Shown in pieces: positions 14,442-26,611 of a stretch of DNA of 64,000 nucleotides. This DNA comes from Diaporthe sp. PMI_573 (taxonomy: Eukaryota > Ascomycota > Sordariomycetes > Diaporthales > Diaporthaceae). The DNA is taken from assembly GCA_021399435.1 (NCBI GenBank), contig JAJTUP010000009.1:434001-498000 (forward strand), in the 5' to 3' direction. Made by a program: the position numbers and the translations under genes. Under the pieces are notes generated by a model. That model did no database searches, had not been told where the DNA came from, and was given only the letters and a program-made list of their open reading frames with translations. Each line of letters begins with the position of its first letter. The stretch's first letter is position 1.

Positions 14442-14946
14442 CCAGCCCCCCAGCAGCAGCCGGCCCAAGCCCTCGGCGCGCGTCGTCTCGCAGAACTACA
14501 ACTATCACAACTACCAGCAGCAGCAGCGGGCTCCTCAATACGGTACCGGCGACGCCCGCGTGTCTGCGACGGTGGCGGCGGTGGCGGAGCTGCGCCGCAT
14601 GAACAGCCAGGTCAGCTCGTACAGCGACACATCCTCGCTTGCGGCCGCCGCGAACATCAGGCCCGAGAGCGTGGTCCCGCCGCGGGGAGGGGCGGCCGCT
14701 GCGAGGAACTACCTCGCGCTCGGGAGCCCCGTCAAGAGCAGCCCGGACCGCGAGGTCAGGGGCAGGTACGAGGTGGATGATGATGCCGTCACGCCGACGC
14801 GGAACAACAGGCGGCTGGTGGAGAGGAGGGCGGGGAGCGCTGAGGGGGACGGCAGCAGTGGGAGCGGGAGTGATGAGGGGGTGAGTCTGTATGATCAGGA
14901 TGGGTTTTATATCACGCCTGCGCGGAGGCACGGGGTGAGGTCTTGA
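12106..14946 (+). CDS. Large single-pass membrane protein, disordered
   Basis: This is a single exon of 946 aa. The frame is open upstream to a possible ATG at 12067, but 12106 (MADIAAAVDDFKEDV) is preferred because the topology then fits a short N-terminal ectodomain. A hydrophobic helix spans about residues 26-54 and runs straight into a cysteine cluster (CCLCLC) and four arginines, a typical stop-transfer and palmitoylation pattern. The remaining roughly 880 residues are low-complexity and rich in Ser, Pro, Arg and Gly. They include SRSRTPSPTK-like phosphosite clusters, an Asn-rich run near residue 710 and nine consecutive Gln near residue 771. No catalytic domain is visible. It is probably a plasma- or endomembrane-anchored scaffold, but I do not recognise the family and assign no function. 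Confidence 0.75.
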
Positions 14947-15537
14947 GAGTGTGTAACTTGTGTCTTCCTCGTCTTCGAGGACTTCTTTTCCTGTACCATT
15001 AGCAATATACCATTCTGCAACGACTTGGGTAGACTAGGTATTATTCTTAGGTCAATCTTTAGTATCTTATCTCACTATGTTTTACAGAATGTAAGTTGCA
15101 TCTGAGTCTGAGTGTCCATAATTGGCCATGGCAGTCATGTAGCAGGATTCAAAGCACAGCCGACATGATGATGGCCTGGCGTGAAGGTGAACATGACGCG
15201 GAATTGGATGCAGTTGAGGTCCACTGTCGCCTTGCAGGAAGAGGCTAGCGGGCCGTGCGTGGACGCGGCAGGGGTTGTCACACCTCAAGCTGGGAGTACC
15301 CCAGCTGACAGTGCGTACAGTACGTATTGTTGCTAAAGAACAGCTGGAGCTTCACATCAGCCTGCCAATTGAAGGGCAACTCGTTTCAACAATAAGATAC
15401 TCACTTACTCACTCTCACTTTACACAACACTCACCCCTCCTTGACCTCATTTTTTTGCATTGAATTTCAAGGTCACAACCATATGGAAAAGCCAGAGTTA
15501 AGGACCATTCATTGAAAGGAAACTCCCACAAAACATC
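14947..15537. other. Intergenic spacer
   Basis: This is the 3' region of the membrane-protein gene and the promoter of CWH41. A short pyrimidine-rich leader with repeated CACTCA/TTACTC (about 15400-15440) precedes the start. No gene is seen. Confidence 0.5.
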
Positions 15538-18198
15538 ATGGCGAGCTTCCGCCCGCTGGCCGTCCTGGTCGGCGTGCTGCTGTCTCAGCTACTATTTGCC
15601 TGCGTGGCCGCCAAGGATGAAGCTGTCCTCACGGCCGAGATTGGCAGGCTGAACAACCAGAGCCTTTTCTGGGGGCCCTACCGTCCAAACCTCTACTTCG
15701 GTGTCAGGCCTCGGTTGCCTCACAGTCTGATGACCGCGCTGATGTGGTCCAATCTTGACACCTTTAACGGGCCAAAGGACAGTCAGTCACCCCTCCTTCT
15801 TCCCTCCTTGCACTTGTCAGGAGTGAAGCATCATGATGTACTAAATATGCTCGTGAACAGACCTTCGTTTCACATGTGAGCAGCACCAGGGCATGGACGG
15901 CTATGGCTGGGATGAATATGACACTCGCCGTGGAGGTGTCCAGACCATCCACGATGCCGGAAATGGTGTCGATATCACCACCTCTTTCGTCAAGGTCCCC
16001 GGCGGCGGAAACGGCGGGAGCTGGGCTGCGAGGATCAAGGGTGTGCCCCGGCCTAGCGCCCCCGACAACATCAAGACCCAGGTTGTCCTCTTCGTCTCCC
16101 AGGAAGGCCTGGGCAGTGAGCTGGAGACCGACGTTGGCGACGATGCCAACGGTTTCTCCGGAGATGTCACCCTCGACGGCCGGTCCGACTCTCTTGGCGA
16201 GTTCAAGCTCGTTGTCACCCAAGGCACTGGCGAGCACCCCCAGGGAGGCTCCGACGTCGATGAAGAGAAAGACTTCGACAAGACCGTCGTGCAGTCCATG
16301 ACCCTCCCGCCCGAGTATCTGTGGCAGGCCAAGGGCGTCGCGCTCCGTCAATTCGGCGAGCGCATCCAAGGCCTCATGGACAGCATCGACAGGGAAGCCC
16401 CGCCGCCGGCGCACCACATGTACGCCCTGCAGAACAAGCCTGGTGCTGGCAACAGCCACCTGGTCCAGAAGATCTTCGAAGGCCCCTTCGAATTCGACAT
16501 CCTATTCTCTAGCAAGTCCGCAGGCAAGGACTTGAGCAGCGAGGACCTGACCAGGGAGATCAAGGAGACCACCGAGTCCTTTGGGCACCGCTTCACCAGC
16601 GTCTTCAAGCCGCAGGCCCCGTTCACCGCCGACAAGTATTCGAAATTTGGTAGGAGCATGTTCTCAAACTTGATCGGCGGCATCGGCTACTTCTACGGAC
16701 AGCATGTGACCGACCGCTCCTATGCGTCCGAGTACGAGGAGGACGACGAGGGCTTCTGGGAGGCCGCCGCAGAGGCGAGGGCCCGCAAGGAGCAGAAGCT
16801 CGAGGGCCCGTACGAGCTGTTCTCGAGCATCCCCTCGCGGCCATTCTTCCCGCGTGGCTTCCTGTGGGACGAAGGCTTCCACCTGCTCCCCATCGCAGAC
16901 TGGGACATGGACCTGACCCTCGAGATCATCAAGAGCTGGTACAACCTCATCGACGACGATGGCTGGATCGCCCGTGAGATGATCCTCGGCGATGAGGCCA
17001 GGAGCAAGGTCCCTGAGGAGTTCCAAGTGCAGTACCCGCATTACGCCAACCCGCCCACGCTGTTCTTCGTCATCGACGAGTTCATCTCCAAGCTGAAGAA
17101 GATCGCCAACGGCAGCGCCACCTCGGAGAAGGAGAGTCTTTCTCAAGACCAGTTCCTCGGCACAGCCTACCTGGAGAACCCCAGCCTTGCCCTGGACTAC
17201 CTCCGCCAGCTCTACCCTCTCCTCCGCCGCCAGTTCTTCTGGTTCAAGAAGACCCAATATGGCGACGTCAAGTCATACGACCGTGAGGCCTACTCGTCCA
17301 AGGAGGCGTACCGGTGGCGCGGCAGGACCCCCCGACACATCCTCACGAGCGGGCTCGACGACTACCCCCGCCCGCAGCCTCCCCACCCGGCCGAGCTGCA
17401 CGTCGACCTCATGAGCTGGGTGGGTCTGATGAGCAAGTCGCTAATCAACGTCGCCGAGACGATCGGCATCGCCGAGGACGCCGATGAGTACAGGAAGATC
17501 CTCGACGCCATCGAGCACAACCTCGACGACCTCCACTGGTCCGAGAAGGAGGGTTGCTACTGCGACGCCACCATCGACGACTACGAGGAGAACGAGCTGG
17601 TCTGCCACAAGGGCTATGTCTCGCTCTTCCCGTTCCTGACGGGCCTGCTGGCCGCCGACAGCCCGCGCCTCGGCAAGATCCTCGACCTCATCGGCGACGA
17701 GGAGGAGCTCTGGAGCCCACACGGCATCCGCAGCCTGAGCAAGAAGTCTGAGTTCTACGGTACCGACGAGAACTACTGGCGCAGCCCGGTGTGGATGAAC
17801 ATCAACTACCTGGCCGTCAAGCAGCTCTACGTGAGTCTACAACCCTTTGATTCTTCTTCTTGGGAGCTGGCTTCTTCTCTGGTCCAGACCTTTGTCTCCC
17901 CTCGCGTGATGGGATTATTTACTGACATGGGCAATCGCACCCGCAGAACGTAGCAAAGCAGGACGGCCCGCACAAGGCCAGGGCCGCGGACCTCTACAGC
18001 CGCCTGCGCAGGAACCTCATCGAGACCGTCTACAAGAGCTGGGTCGACACCGGGTTCGCCTGGGAGCAGTACAACCCCGAGACGGGCGAGGGCCAGCGCA
18101 CGCAGCACTTCACGGGCTGGACTAGCCTGGTCGTCAAGATCATGGCCATGGAGGACCTCGCGGGCTCCTCCTCCGGCCACGAGCGCGACGAGCTGTGA
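15538..18198 (+). CDS. CWH41: Mannosyl-oligosaccharide glucosidase (glucosidase I, GH63)
   Basis: The exons are 15538-15781, 15861-17830 and 17947-18198, giving 821 aa. The enzyme removes the outermost alpha-1,2 glucose from Glc3Man9GlcNAc2 in the ER, the first trimming step of N-glycan processing and quality control. Residues about 6-25 are a signal peptide or anchor. The N-terminal GH63 domain shows RFTCEQHQGMDGYGWDEYD across the first splice. The C-terminal (alpha/alpha)6 domain shows RPFFPRGFLWDEGFH, GTDENYWRSPVWMNINYLA and the terminal GWTSLVVKIMAMEDL. The first intron uses a weak donor (A|GTCAGT). The length is usual for the family. The protein ends RDEL, resembling a KDEL/HDEL retrieval signal. 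A run of 12 G lies directly after the stop codon. Confidence 0.96.
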
Positions 18199-19401
18199 CG
18201 GGGGGGGGGGGAGGCGACGCTAGAGCCCCGGATGTATGGGTTGGATGTTGTGTCCTGCAAAGCTAAGCTAAGCGCAGGGCGGGTGGGTGGCTTGCTATGG
18301 TGCTGCTGCTGCTGGCCTGCGTCCCGCTCAGGACAGTGGATGACATGTTGAATGACATGGTTCAGAGGCGAGGCAGTGCATGCGCACCCGATATCAGGGA
18401 GATGTCAGCGCGACACATAACCCATGGATGCTATCAAGGCCCAGTGGCGGCCACGATCAACTGCGAGCAGATATACAGAGCGCTATAGAAAGAAAAGAAT
18501 GGCGATGATCTCGAGGTTGTCTGATTGGGTACCCCCTGCTGACGGTAGATAATTGCATGCTCACTGATACCTCCCGTTGAACACGTCGTTCAAGGGCTGG
18601 ACCAATAAATCACTACGCACAGTGAATCTCGGAGCAACAGCCACCAACCTCCTCACCCAACCAGCTGACGCGACAACCTGCCTCGGATTCCCGACCATAT
18701 AAATACCAGCCTCTCTTCTACCTTCCCATTGGTCCCCCCTCCTTTTTCCCTCCATATAAATATTAAAGCCCACCCTCGGGCATGGAGATTGTTTTTGGTG
18801 TTCTCCAAGGCCGACTGGAAAGGTGTTGTTCGAACGGTGTTGCTGTGTTTTTAAGCAAAAGTTTCAACGACGATCACAAAAGCCATGGGAGCAAATTAAT
18901 TTTTGGAACCTGACTCTGGGAAGCGTCCCTTGCGTAAGAAGGTGGCGTGACACATAGAGAGTATATTACCTTTTTTTTCATCGTTTTCTATCGCTTGCGG
19001 TGGAGACGAGGAAGAGAGACGGCAGAGGGCGAGAAGGCTACGCAACTAGGTAGCCGGTATGCCAGGGTGTCATGAACAATCAGGTAGATTTCACCGTTGC
19101 TCGGAAGCTGGAATGGTATAGCACTGGCGTAGGACATTTGGCCTCGGAACGAGTAGACAGGAGGTGAGAAAGAATGCATGCATGTATTGTTCTGACAGGC
19201 AAGAGGCCGATCCTCCCGCGACGATGCTCCTGTAATACCAACCAACCAACCAAACGCCGATGCGACTTACTGCTGTAGCGAACCCCAAGTGTGTACACGT
19301 ACATGCCAAAACCTAGACAGGCTCGTTTCTATGCTCCCCCCCAAAAAACAGTAAGCAGTGAATACAAGCGCGTCCTACGGGCACGCGATCCGCAATCTTC
19401 T
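18199..19401. other. Convergent intergenic region
   Basis: This lies between the 3' ends of CWH41 (plus) and GYP7 (minus). It has a run of 12 G at 18200-18211 and T-rich sequence near 18970. No open frame has family resemblance. Confidence 0.5.
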
Positions 19402-22228
19402 TCATCGCACGTGCGCGCTCGCGGGCTTCGAAAGTATCCCGTCGCCCTTCTGCGCGACCTCCTTCCTCGGGAGCACCACCACCTCCCTGCTCAGCAGTTT
19501 CCTCAGCTCCGGCGTGATGACCTTCTGCCTGCCGCCGGGGCTCTTTGGTGGCTCGGGCTGCTTGCCCTTGTTGTTCCCTTGGTCCTGCTGGGTGCCGCCG
19601 CTGCTACCGGAGGGCGTGGTGGGCCGGTCGTTGGCGTTGTTGCTGTTGCTGGCGGCCGGAGGTGATGGCCGAGGGGGGAAGAGAGACGGTGCAGCCGTGT
19701 TGAGGCTGAAGCGGGGAGCTGGGAAGTTGTTCTTCTTGTCGATGGCTTCGATGAGCCGGCGGAACTTCCTGAAGAGCGCTTCTGCGCGGATGAGTGTTGA
19801 CTCGAGGTCGATGCTACCGGACAGCTCGTTGACTGCAGCAGTGAGGTTAGTAAACAAGGCTTCTTTTTTGGGGGCCGAACAGGTCTAGAAGTTGCAACAT
19901 ACTGTATTTCAGCACCTCGTCAAAGTGCTGAAGGTGCGTCAGGATCACGTCCCGGTGTTTCTCCAAGATCGCCAGTGCCACGAACAGGTGGAAGCTGCTG
20001 GTCAGGTAGTCCGTCCACTGGGCCTCCCACAGGCGCAATATGTCCATCCAGGGGAACTCGCGCTTGTACCACACCAGCAGCATCCTGAAGAAGAAAAAGA
20101 AGTTGGTGCTGTCCGCCTTCTCGAGGTGCTCCCACAGCTTGGGGTCCATGAAGTGCACAAGCTGGTCCAGCGTGGTCAGCTGCGTGCGCATGCCGGACTG
20201 GTCGCGCAGGAAGTTGCGCTCCATGCGGTCCATAAAGTGCTGGAAGGCCCAGAAGGCTATCGCATCGTCCTGGATCACGGCGTAGATGGGCGCCAGTAGA
20301 TCCGACATGCCCTGGACGTAGCCAAGCTCTTTGTTGTACTCGTTGTAGGTGAGCAGGAGGTCCTTCATCTGCTCCATGTGTACGTTGGTGCCGACTTCTG
20401 CAAAAGGGGAGTCAGGGTCCGGGTGAGGGATGTTCTCGCCTGCAAAGATGGGAACATTGCGATCAGTGCGGTGGACATCCTTTTCTGTTCACATCGTCAG
20501 CTAAATCGGTGAAAACGCAGATGAGATCTCGACGGATGGCCTTACCGATGCGCGCACGTTGTTCCCTCCACCACTCGCCTTCCTCTCCCTGACCGCCGAG
20601 ATCGACGAGTCTCTCCCACCACGAACCTTTGAGCTTCACATATGCGTCTCTTAATGAAGCAATCTGGGCTTTGCGCTCGGCCTCGGTGCTATGCCAGTCG
20701 TAGACGCCCAGGAGGAACAACCATGCTTCTTTCCGCACGCCGTCCTCCGGATCTAGCCCGCCGTGGAACACCCTCTCCTTGACTTCATCCACTGTCACGG
20801 ACAGCCTGCCAGTCCTCTCGTCGAAGAATGTGGCCCATTCCTTGGACGTGACGGGCTTTCTCCTCTCCTCCAACGAGAAAGAGCTCGTGCCCTCCAGCAG
20901 CTCGAATTCGCCCACGTCGGTGTCCTCCATTTCCATGACATCCTGCGCAGTCCATATCCTCTGACGGCGATCCCGTTCGCTCTGTTCCGCTATGCCCATC
21001 GCCCATCGCGCCAGGTATATCCTCGCACTGTCAAATTCGTCCTGGAGTGTCTTCACCTCGGGGTTGCGCAGCAGGCTTCTCACCTGCGGCGGCACGCGAG
21101 GGTTGTCGAGGACATCGTTGGCAGCATTCCGGGTGAAGGTGGTCACCTTGCTGAACTTTTCCATGATGTTCCACCCGGTCTCCTTGACGAATTTGGTGAA
21201 GGGATCCATCTGTGCGTCCCTGCTAGAACCACCAGCAGAGCCTGGCTTTGCCCCAGCAGCACCGCCCACTGAGATGCCACGGCTGCTATCACGGCGGCCG
21301 ATAGACGAGGGTGTGCTGGCTGTGGGTTTGCCACCGAAGCCCTCGCTATCTTGTTTTGAGGGCTCGACGAGGTAGATGTTCGGCTCCGCCTCGCTCCTTT
21401 CGATTTTGACGTATCGTCTCAGCCATCTCAAGACCTCGTCACCACCCCAAAACATCTGACCGCTCTCCCCGAATGGATCGAACTTGTCCTTCATGTGCTT
21501 CTTCTTTTGCAGTATCGTCGACTCACACTCGCTGTCGTGAAAGAACAGGGCTGGGAAACTATCCCCAGCCCTGCTGTTGATGATGACCGAGCCGAACCAC
21601 CATCCCAGGCTCGGTGGGCGCACAAGCAGGCTGTAGATGGCGCTGACCGGGATGGCGAAGGAGTAATGGCCGATGGATCCTCGGTGGGTGGTGACTGTCG
21701 GGGGTGGAGGTACGAGGTAGGACTGTTTAGGCGGAGAGTCGCCATCGGAGAGGTCGACTTTGACATAGGTGCTGGCAGCCTCGCCGAGCTGGGACTCGGG
21801 CAGCCATGCGAGCAAGAGGTCGGAGGATGCTACTGTCTGGGAGTTTCGGGAGTCGGCGGAGGAGGGCCTGGCGCCGCGTCCTGACTTTTGCTGGAGGAGG
21901 GCTATGAAGCCAGGGATATTGTCTTTGGAGGAAGGCGTTGGGTGGATATAAACCTGTTTTCAGTGGTGAGCTTTTCTGTTGCTGGACCACGACACATGTG
22001 AAAGATGCACTAATGGTATGATATCTTGTGTAGCACCACGGGGCGAGGACTGACCTTGCTTTTGGAGTAGAGGAGTTTGACCCCTCTGCCCGTCTCTGTA
22101 TGTGTAATGGTATTGTATTCGCCCTCTTCATCGTCACTCATGGCATAGAGGCTCCCTGGTGGTGACACCTGCCGTGCTGGTTGTGTATCTCGAGCTTCTC
22201 GTGAGCGAGACAGCTCATCCGACGTCAT
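19402..22228 (-). CDS. GYP7: TBC-domain Rab GTPase-activating protein, GYP7-like
   Basis: Four exons on the minus strand (22228-22055, 21953-20546, 20484-19903, 19832-19402) give 864 aa. It stimulates GTP hydrolysis on Rab GTPases; the yeast homologue acts on Ypt7 in vacuole and endosome fusion. The N-terminal part begins with the family motif LLYSKSKVYIHPT, which spans the first splice. The TBC domain carries the arginine finger in IEKDVHRTDRN (about 527-537, across the second splice) and the glutamine finger in YVQGMSD. The C-terminus has a Pro/Ser/Asn-rich linker. Start 22228 is the first ATG of the frame; a second Met 29 residues in (MSDDEEGEYN) could also serve. The introns are 101, 61 and 70 nt. 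Confidence 0.94.
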
Positions 22229-23078
22229 CGTCCCGGATCCGACTTGGGAGGCCCGAGCAGGGGTGACGGATGTTCAAGGATCGTGCGCTGAGATGCCGGG
22301 TGAGGGGACCAGACGTGGTAGTGGTTGTGTCCTGCAGGTGTCGAGGGTTTCGTGAAGGGTGAAGATAGGATTTCCTCGTAGGGGAATGAGATACGAAGGA
22401 AATGAGGTTGAGAGACTACATTTCAATCATGTGGTGTTAGTCCGCGGGCGACAAAGCTGACGGAGGCCTGATGGAAGAACCCCGCGACTTGCTCCACCCC
22501 GGTTGTTTTGGAGGGGCGAAGTGCTGCAAGCGGAACGCTAATCGCCCCGACCCCAGCTGTGCGCTTGCTTGTGATAGAGTCTACCTTTTCATTCTTGGGC
22601 CTTGGGAGGACCGTCGTCGTCATCTGCCCGATTCTGTCCTCTCTAGACTCTTCTAGCTGTGCGTGGTTCGGTTTCAGCGCCACGCCGTCCATGTATACGC
22701 AACCCGCGCATGCTAGAACCGTTCAAAGTAGAAAATGGCTTCACTGGTCTTCCCGTCGGGCCAACACATCGGTGGGTCCGAGTAAGACCACGCGTACATC
22801 GCAGAAGAAGGAAATGGCTACCGAATACGCTGGATTATAATCACTTGGATCGTATGCAGCTGCACATAAGAAGGATGCACATGTATTCCGAACTCCGGCC
22901 GCCTTCTCTATGTCTACCACAATTTGCATAACCCAAAACTCCATGCATGCTGCTTCTGAAGAACCCAAGATGTGATTGATTATGTTCCCAGGCGTACGCG
23001 GACGAGACGTTCAAGACTTCCAGAGTGATGATGTCCACGGGCCAGACCGTTTGATTAATTGTCCGATATCCTCGCCAT
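22229..23078. other. GYP7 promoter region
   Basis: This 850-bp spacer lies upstream of GYP7 and downstream of MSO1. It has short open frames but none with a recognisable product. No clear TATA box is visible. Confidence 0.45.
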
Positions 23079-23861
23079 CTATCTCATCCTTGGGCCGCTG
23101 GGTAATCCGCCCATCCTCCTTGGCCCAGACGGCAGACCACCACCATACCTGTTGCCTCCGCCACCGCTGCCAGAGTCGAACTGGCCGCCCGGACCGTAAG
23201 GATCGTAATCACCACTGCCCGCGTTCGCCGCAGAGCCTCCCCTGCTCCGTGATGACATGCCACCTCCCCCTTGCTGCGCAGGCGGCGGCGCGAAAGGACC
23301 TGTAGAGCTCGAAGGAGACGTTGTCCTAGCACCACCCCCGTAGAGCCGCTGCCGTAGCCTGTCCTGCGCGCTCGACGCGCCTCCTCCTCCTCCTCCTCCA
23401 CCGGCGCCCATGTCCGCGCTGTTGCTCTGCACGCTGCCCGCCCGCTGGCTCGGCAGCGGCCGTGCCTGGACCGGTGCTGGGTCCGGCGTGGCGGCGTTGC
23501 GCGCGAAGGGGTTCCGGCTCCCAGCTGCAGCGCCGCCCCTGCCCGCGGCGCGGTTCTGGTCCCACAGGCTGCTCAGCCCGCCCTGACCGGGCTGCCCCCC
23601 CTGCTGCGGTGCAGCACCATACCGGGACGCCGCCGGCCCGGAGTTCTGCTGGATTATGGGCGCGGGCGGTGGCGCCTTTGGATCTGGAGGGAGCCAATTG
23701 GGCAGCGGGCGGCCGTTCTCGGTGTAGTACTGCCGCAGGACGCGGCAGACGTGTGTGTCGTCGTCGGTGTCGCCGTCGGCCTCGGAGGCGAAGACTGAGC
23801 GTTGTAGGTTTGTGATGCGGGAGGTGGTGTTTGTGAGGATGTTGGAGTACCAGGACGCCAT
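23079..23861 (-). CDS. MSO1: Mso1-type Sec1-binding protein
   Basis: A single exon of 260 aa. The start is the ATG of MASWYSNILTNTTSR; the frame stays open upstream to 24119, but homology of the type seen in this family begins at this Met. Residues 1-60 form the Mso1 Sec1-binding region, with TNLQRSVFASEADGDTDDDT and HVCRVLRQYYTENGRPLPNW. The rest is low-complexity, rich in Gly, Pro, Ser and Gln, with Gly-rich and Arg-rich patches to the end. Mso1 binds the SM protein Sec1 and helps SNARE-dependent fusion of secretory vesicles at sites of polarised growth. The family call rests on the N-terminal motif alone. Confidence 0.85.
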   Translation of the reverse strand: MASWYSNILTNTTSRITNLQRSVFASEADGDTDDDTHVCRVLRQYYTENGRPLPNWLPPDPKAPPPAPIIQQNSGPAASRYGAAPQQGGQPGQGGLSSLWDQNRAAGRGGAAAGSRNPFARNAATPDPAPVQARPLPSQRAGSVQSNSADMGAGGGGGGGGASSAQDRLRQRLYGGGARTTSPSSSTGPFAPPPAQQGGGGMSSRSRGGSAANAGSGDYDPYGPGGQFDSGSGGGGNRYGGGLPSGPRRMGGLPSGPRMR

Positions 23862-25277
23862 GTTTGCGGGCGGCGGCTGGATGCCTCTGTGTTGTGCTTC
23901 GTAGAGAGGCTCGGCTGGACTGCAGCAGAGGCTGCCTTGCGGTTGATCGTCGACGGCAGCAAAGGGTCGTGTGCTCCGTGCTTCTTTCGCAGGGCGAGTC
24001 GGTGTGGAAGGAGGGTACAGGGCCCAAGTGGGATAACGATCGGCGCCGCCGCGAGCTGATGGGAGTTGGAGGGATGGTCTTTCGTCGTTGTGTTGCTGGA
24101 AACGTTCGCTGCCAAACAATTGGTTCGCTCAGAATTTGAGCTTTTGCAAGTCAAATCGACAGCACAAGGTTGCCTGATCTGTGGTCAGAGGTGAGTGTGC
24201 AAGTGTGCGAATGTGAGATTTCCGAGGTTTGGGGGTCTGAGGTTGGGCCTAGGTGCGGGCGGGCTGCATTGTTCCTCTCAAGTTGTCCTGTCTCAGGTTG
24301 CGCTTTGCACCGGGCGGCTGGCCCCTCCAACGACTGGAGCTGGATGGACCAAGCTGCGCCCCTGTAATTCAGAACCTACTATAGCTGTGGCCTGACCCAC
24401 CATACACCCTCCACGCAACGGCTCTCACATTGCCTTGGGAAAAACTACTATGCCGCTCAGCAGCCATACTCATGCTAAAGCCCGAGAATCTTATATGGTG
24501 AGGGAGGTGGATGGGTGTATGCATGTATTGAAACACAGCTTGCAAACATCCGAGGTTGGGACGCCGGCAGCGGGTTCAGTATTGAATGCTTGACCTCCCA
24601 ATGCCTCCTTACAGCGCTGCATCCTCCATCAAACCATACACACAAAGATTATCATGTTGTTTGTTTCTTCGACTTTTGAAATCGCATTCTACACTGTTGA
24701 TGACAGGCCTTGTGGTGCATGTGGCTGAGGGTATGGGACGCAGGTGGACTGTAGTCTTGAGACACGGCCAGTGTAAAGTAGGCTCAATTGGTGCATTTGA
24801 AAGTCTGGCAAGCCTCCGATTGAATTACTTCGATTGTGCAGGGACAGGATGTCAGTGGACAAGCACGAGTATGATGGCATTTGGTCTAACTTGGAATCTG
24901 GCCACCCTCGTGGCAGCGTCGTCGACGACGCTTGCAGGCAAGCGCCTGCTTGGAAAATCCACGAAGCGTTTGCGCGCGGGAGCCCGGACTTGCGGTAGAA
25001 TCCAAGGGATCTCGATGCCGTGGGATCATATCTCGTTCGGTGGTCGTCGTTCGGCAGCCGTTGTCAGTTAGTTTTCATCTCTGGGTATCATTCGTGCGAT
25101 ATTCCCATGGAAAATCTCTCAAGGCAGGGCGCGCAGGCTTGTGCGAATCGACGTTACTCCATTTTCTTGTGTTGCCTGACCGTCAGGCCCATTCTGCTGG
25201 TTGAACCAAGATACGAAGCCATGCCAAAGCCAAGCCTATCAACGCCCAGTCATCATGCCCCCATGTTCGTGACCCGT
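23862..25277. other. Spacer between MSO1 and RPS24
   Basis: This is the MSO1 promoter (23862 upward) and the 3' region of RPS24. Open frames such as 24586-25071 have no family resemblance. I see no RNA gene. Confidence 0.45.
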
Positions 25278-25909
25278 TTATTTGTCCTTCTTCGCCTTCG
25301 CGCCCTTGACCTTCGCGGTGCCACGGAGGGTCTTCATACGGTTCTTGCGTTGCTTGCCTGTGGTCAAAGTTAATATCGGGTGGTGTGTGGCGCTCCGTCG
25401 GTTTGTACGTACGCTGTTGGCGGGAGGCTCTCTCGGGCTTGACAGCGAGGCCAACACGGACCTATTGAAATTGTTAGCATCGCTTGCGGCGTAGTATAGA
25501 GTCGACAATGAACATACGAGACGGTGTCGTGGCTCAAACTTCTTCAGGGCCTCAACGGAGTCGTAGACGAGCGCAAATCCGCTGGTCTTTCCACCACCGA
25601 AGTGGGTCCTCAGGCCGAAGACGCTGACCTGCTCCTTGGAAGCCTTGTACAGCTGGGCGAGTCGCTCGCTGAGGTCGGACTTTGCGATGCCGGCGTGGCC
25701 AGGGTGGAGGATGTCACTGGATCGGTATGTTAGCAGCGCTCGAGGGCAAACGGGACGCGCGAGGGAACTTGCACCACCATCTGCTTCTATTTCGGCTGTT
25801 AGCATTTCGTTCGTCAATTCCAAAGCCACATTGGAAAAATACATACTCGGCCAAGCAGGGGGTTACGGATGAACCGCCGCGTGCGGATCGTGATGGACGA
25901 GTCGGACAT
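25278..25909 (-). CDS. RPS24: 40S ribosomal protein eS24
   Basis: Five exons on the minus strand (25909-25847, 25786-25773, 25716-25518, 25461-25413, 25357-25278) give 134 aa, the normal length. The exons spell [66 protein letters not shown] and [19 protein letters not shown], all typical of eS24 in the small ribosomal subunit. Exon 2 is a 14-nt microexon. Its downstream intron begins GCAAGT, so it is a GC-AG intron; no GT donor nearby restores the conserved MVVDILHPG. The other introns are 55-60 nt with GT donors. A lysine-rich tail (AKAKKDK) ends the protein. Confidence 0.97.
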
Positions 25910-26611
25910 GTTGGCTGTGGTGTTGATTGCTTTGGTTGAAAGGTGCAAGACTGGTTGGCTGCCACAAATGCGAAGGCACTCAAATCTTTTCGAACGCTTC
26001 GGCGCTTCGCTGCTGGTGGGGGCACGTGCCGCCGCCTGTGCTCAGCTGGCGACAGCTGGTGGTAGTACCCCTGCCGCGCTAGATTCGGGGCAGGTTGTAC
26101 CCAGGTACCTGTATTAAACATCTGCTTCCCCATATATAATACGTACTTTACAGGCTGGGGCGTTCCCTTGAGGAATGGCAGTGCTTCACTCTCGCCTTCA
26201 TTATACCGCCTCCACATGTGCGAACATGACTTTTCAAAGAGACCATCCTCCAAGCAAAGATGAGAGATTGAGAAAATTAGAGTCAAGGGGATCATTAAAT
26301 GTTTGAATTGTACGCTGCATACTGAGGGTATCTCACATGGCTGCCTCTCAGATCCATCCAGACATGCGGCCTCCCCGTCACCACCCAGTACCGATATAGA
26401 CAGAGTACGTCCTTGGGGGTGGCCACCAGGGCTTCATAGGAAGAGGACGGCATGTCTCTGGATGAGACCTCATCTCAGCAGGAAATGAGCAACGCAATTA
26501 TTCCCAACTTCAAGGGCCCCAAAAGAAATCGAACACCGTCCGGTTCAATAGCCCCCAGTCGTAAAACACGCCGATTTTCCTGTACCTCCAACGCCTTGCC
26601 GGACTGTGCGA
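25910..26611. other. RPS24 promoter and MAK16 3' region
   Basis: A 700-bp spacer. An AT-rich patch ATATATAATACG lies near 26133, and GGTACC-type sequence near 26100, about 190 bp upstream of the RPS24 start. These are possible promoter elements. No gene is seen. Confidence 0.4.
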
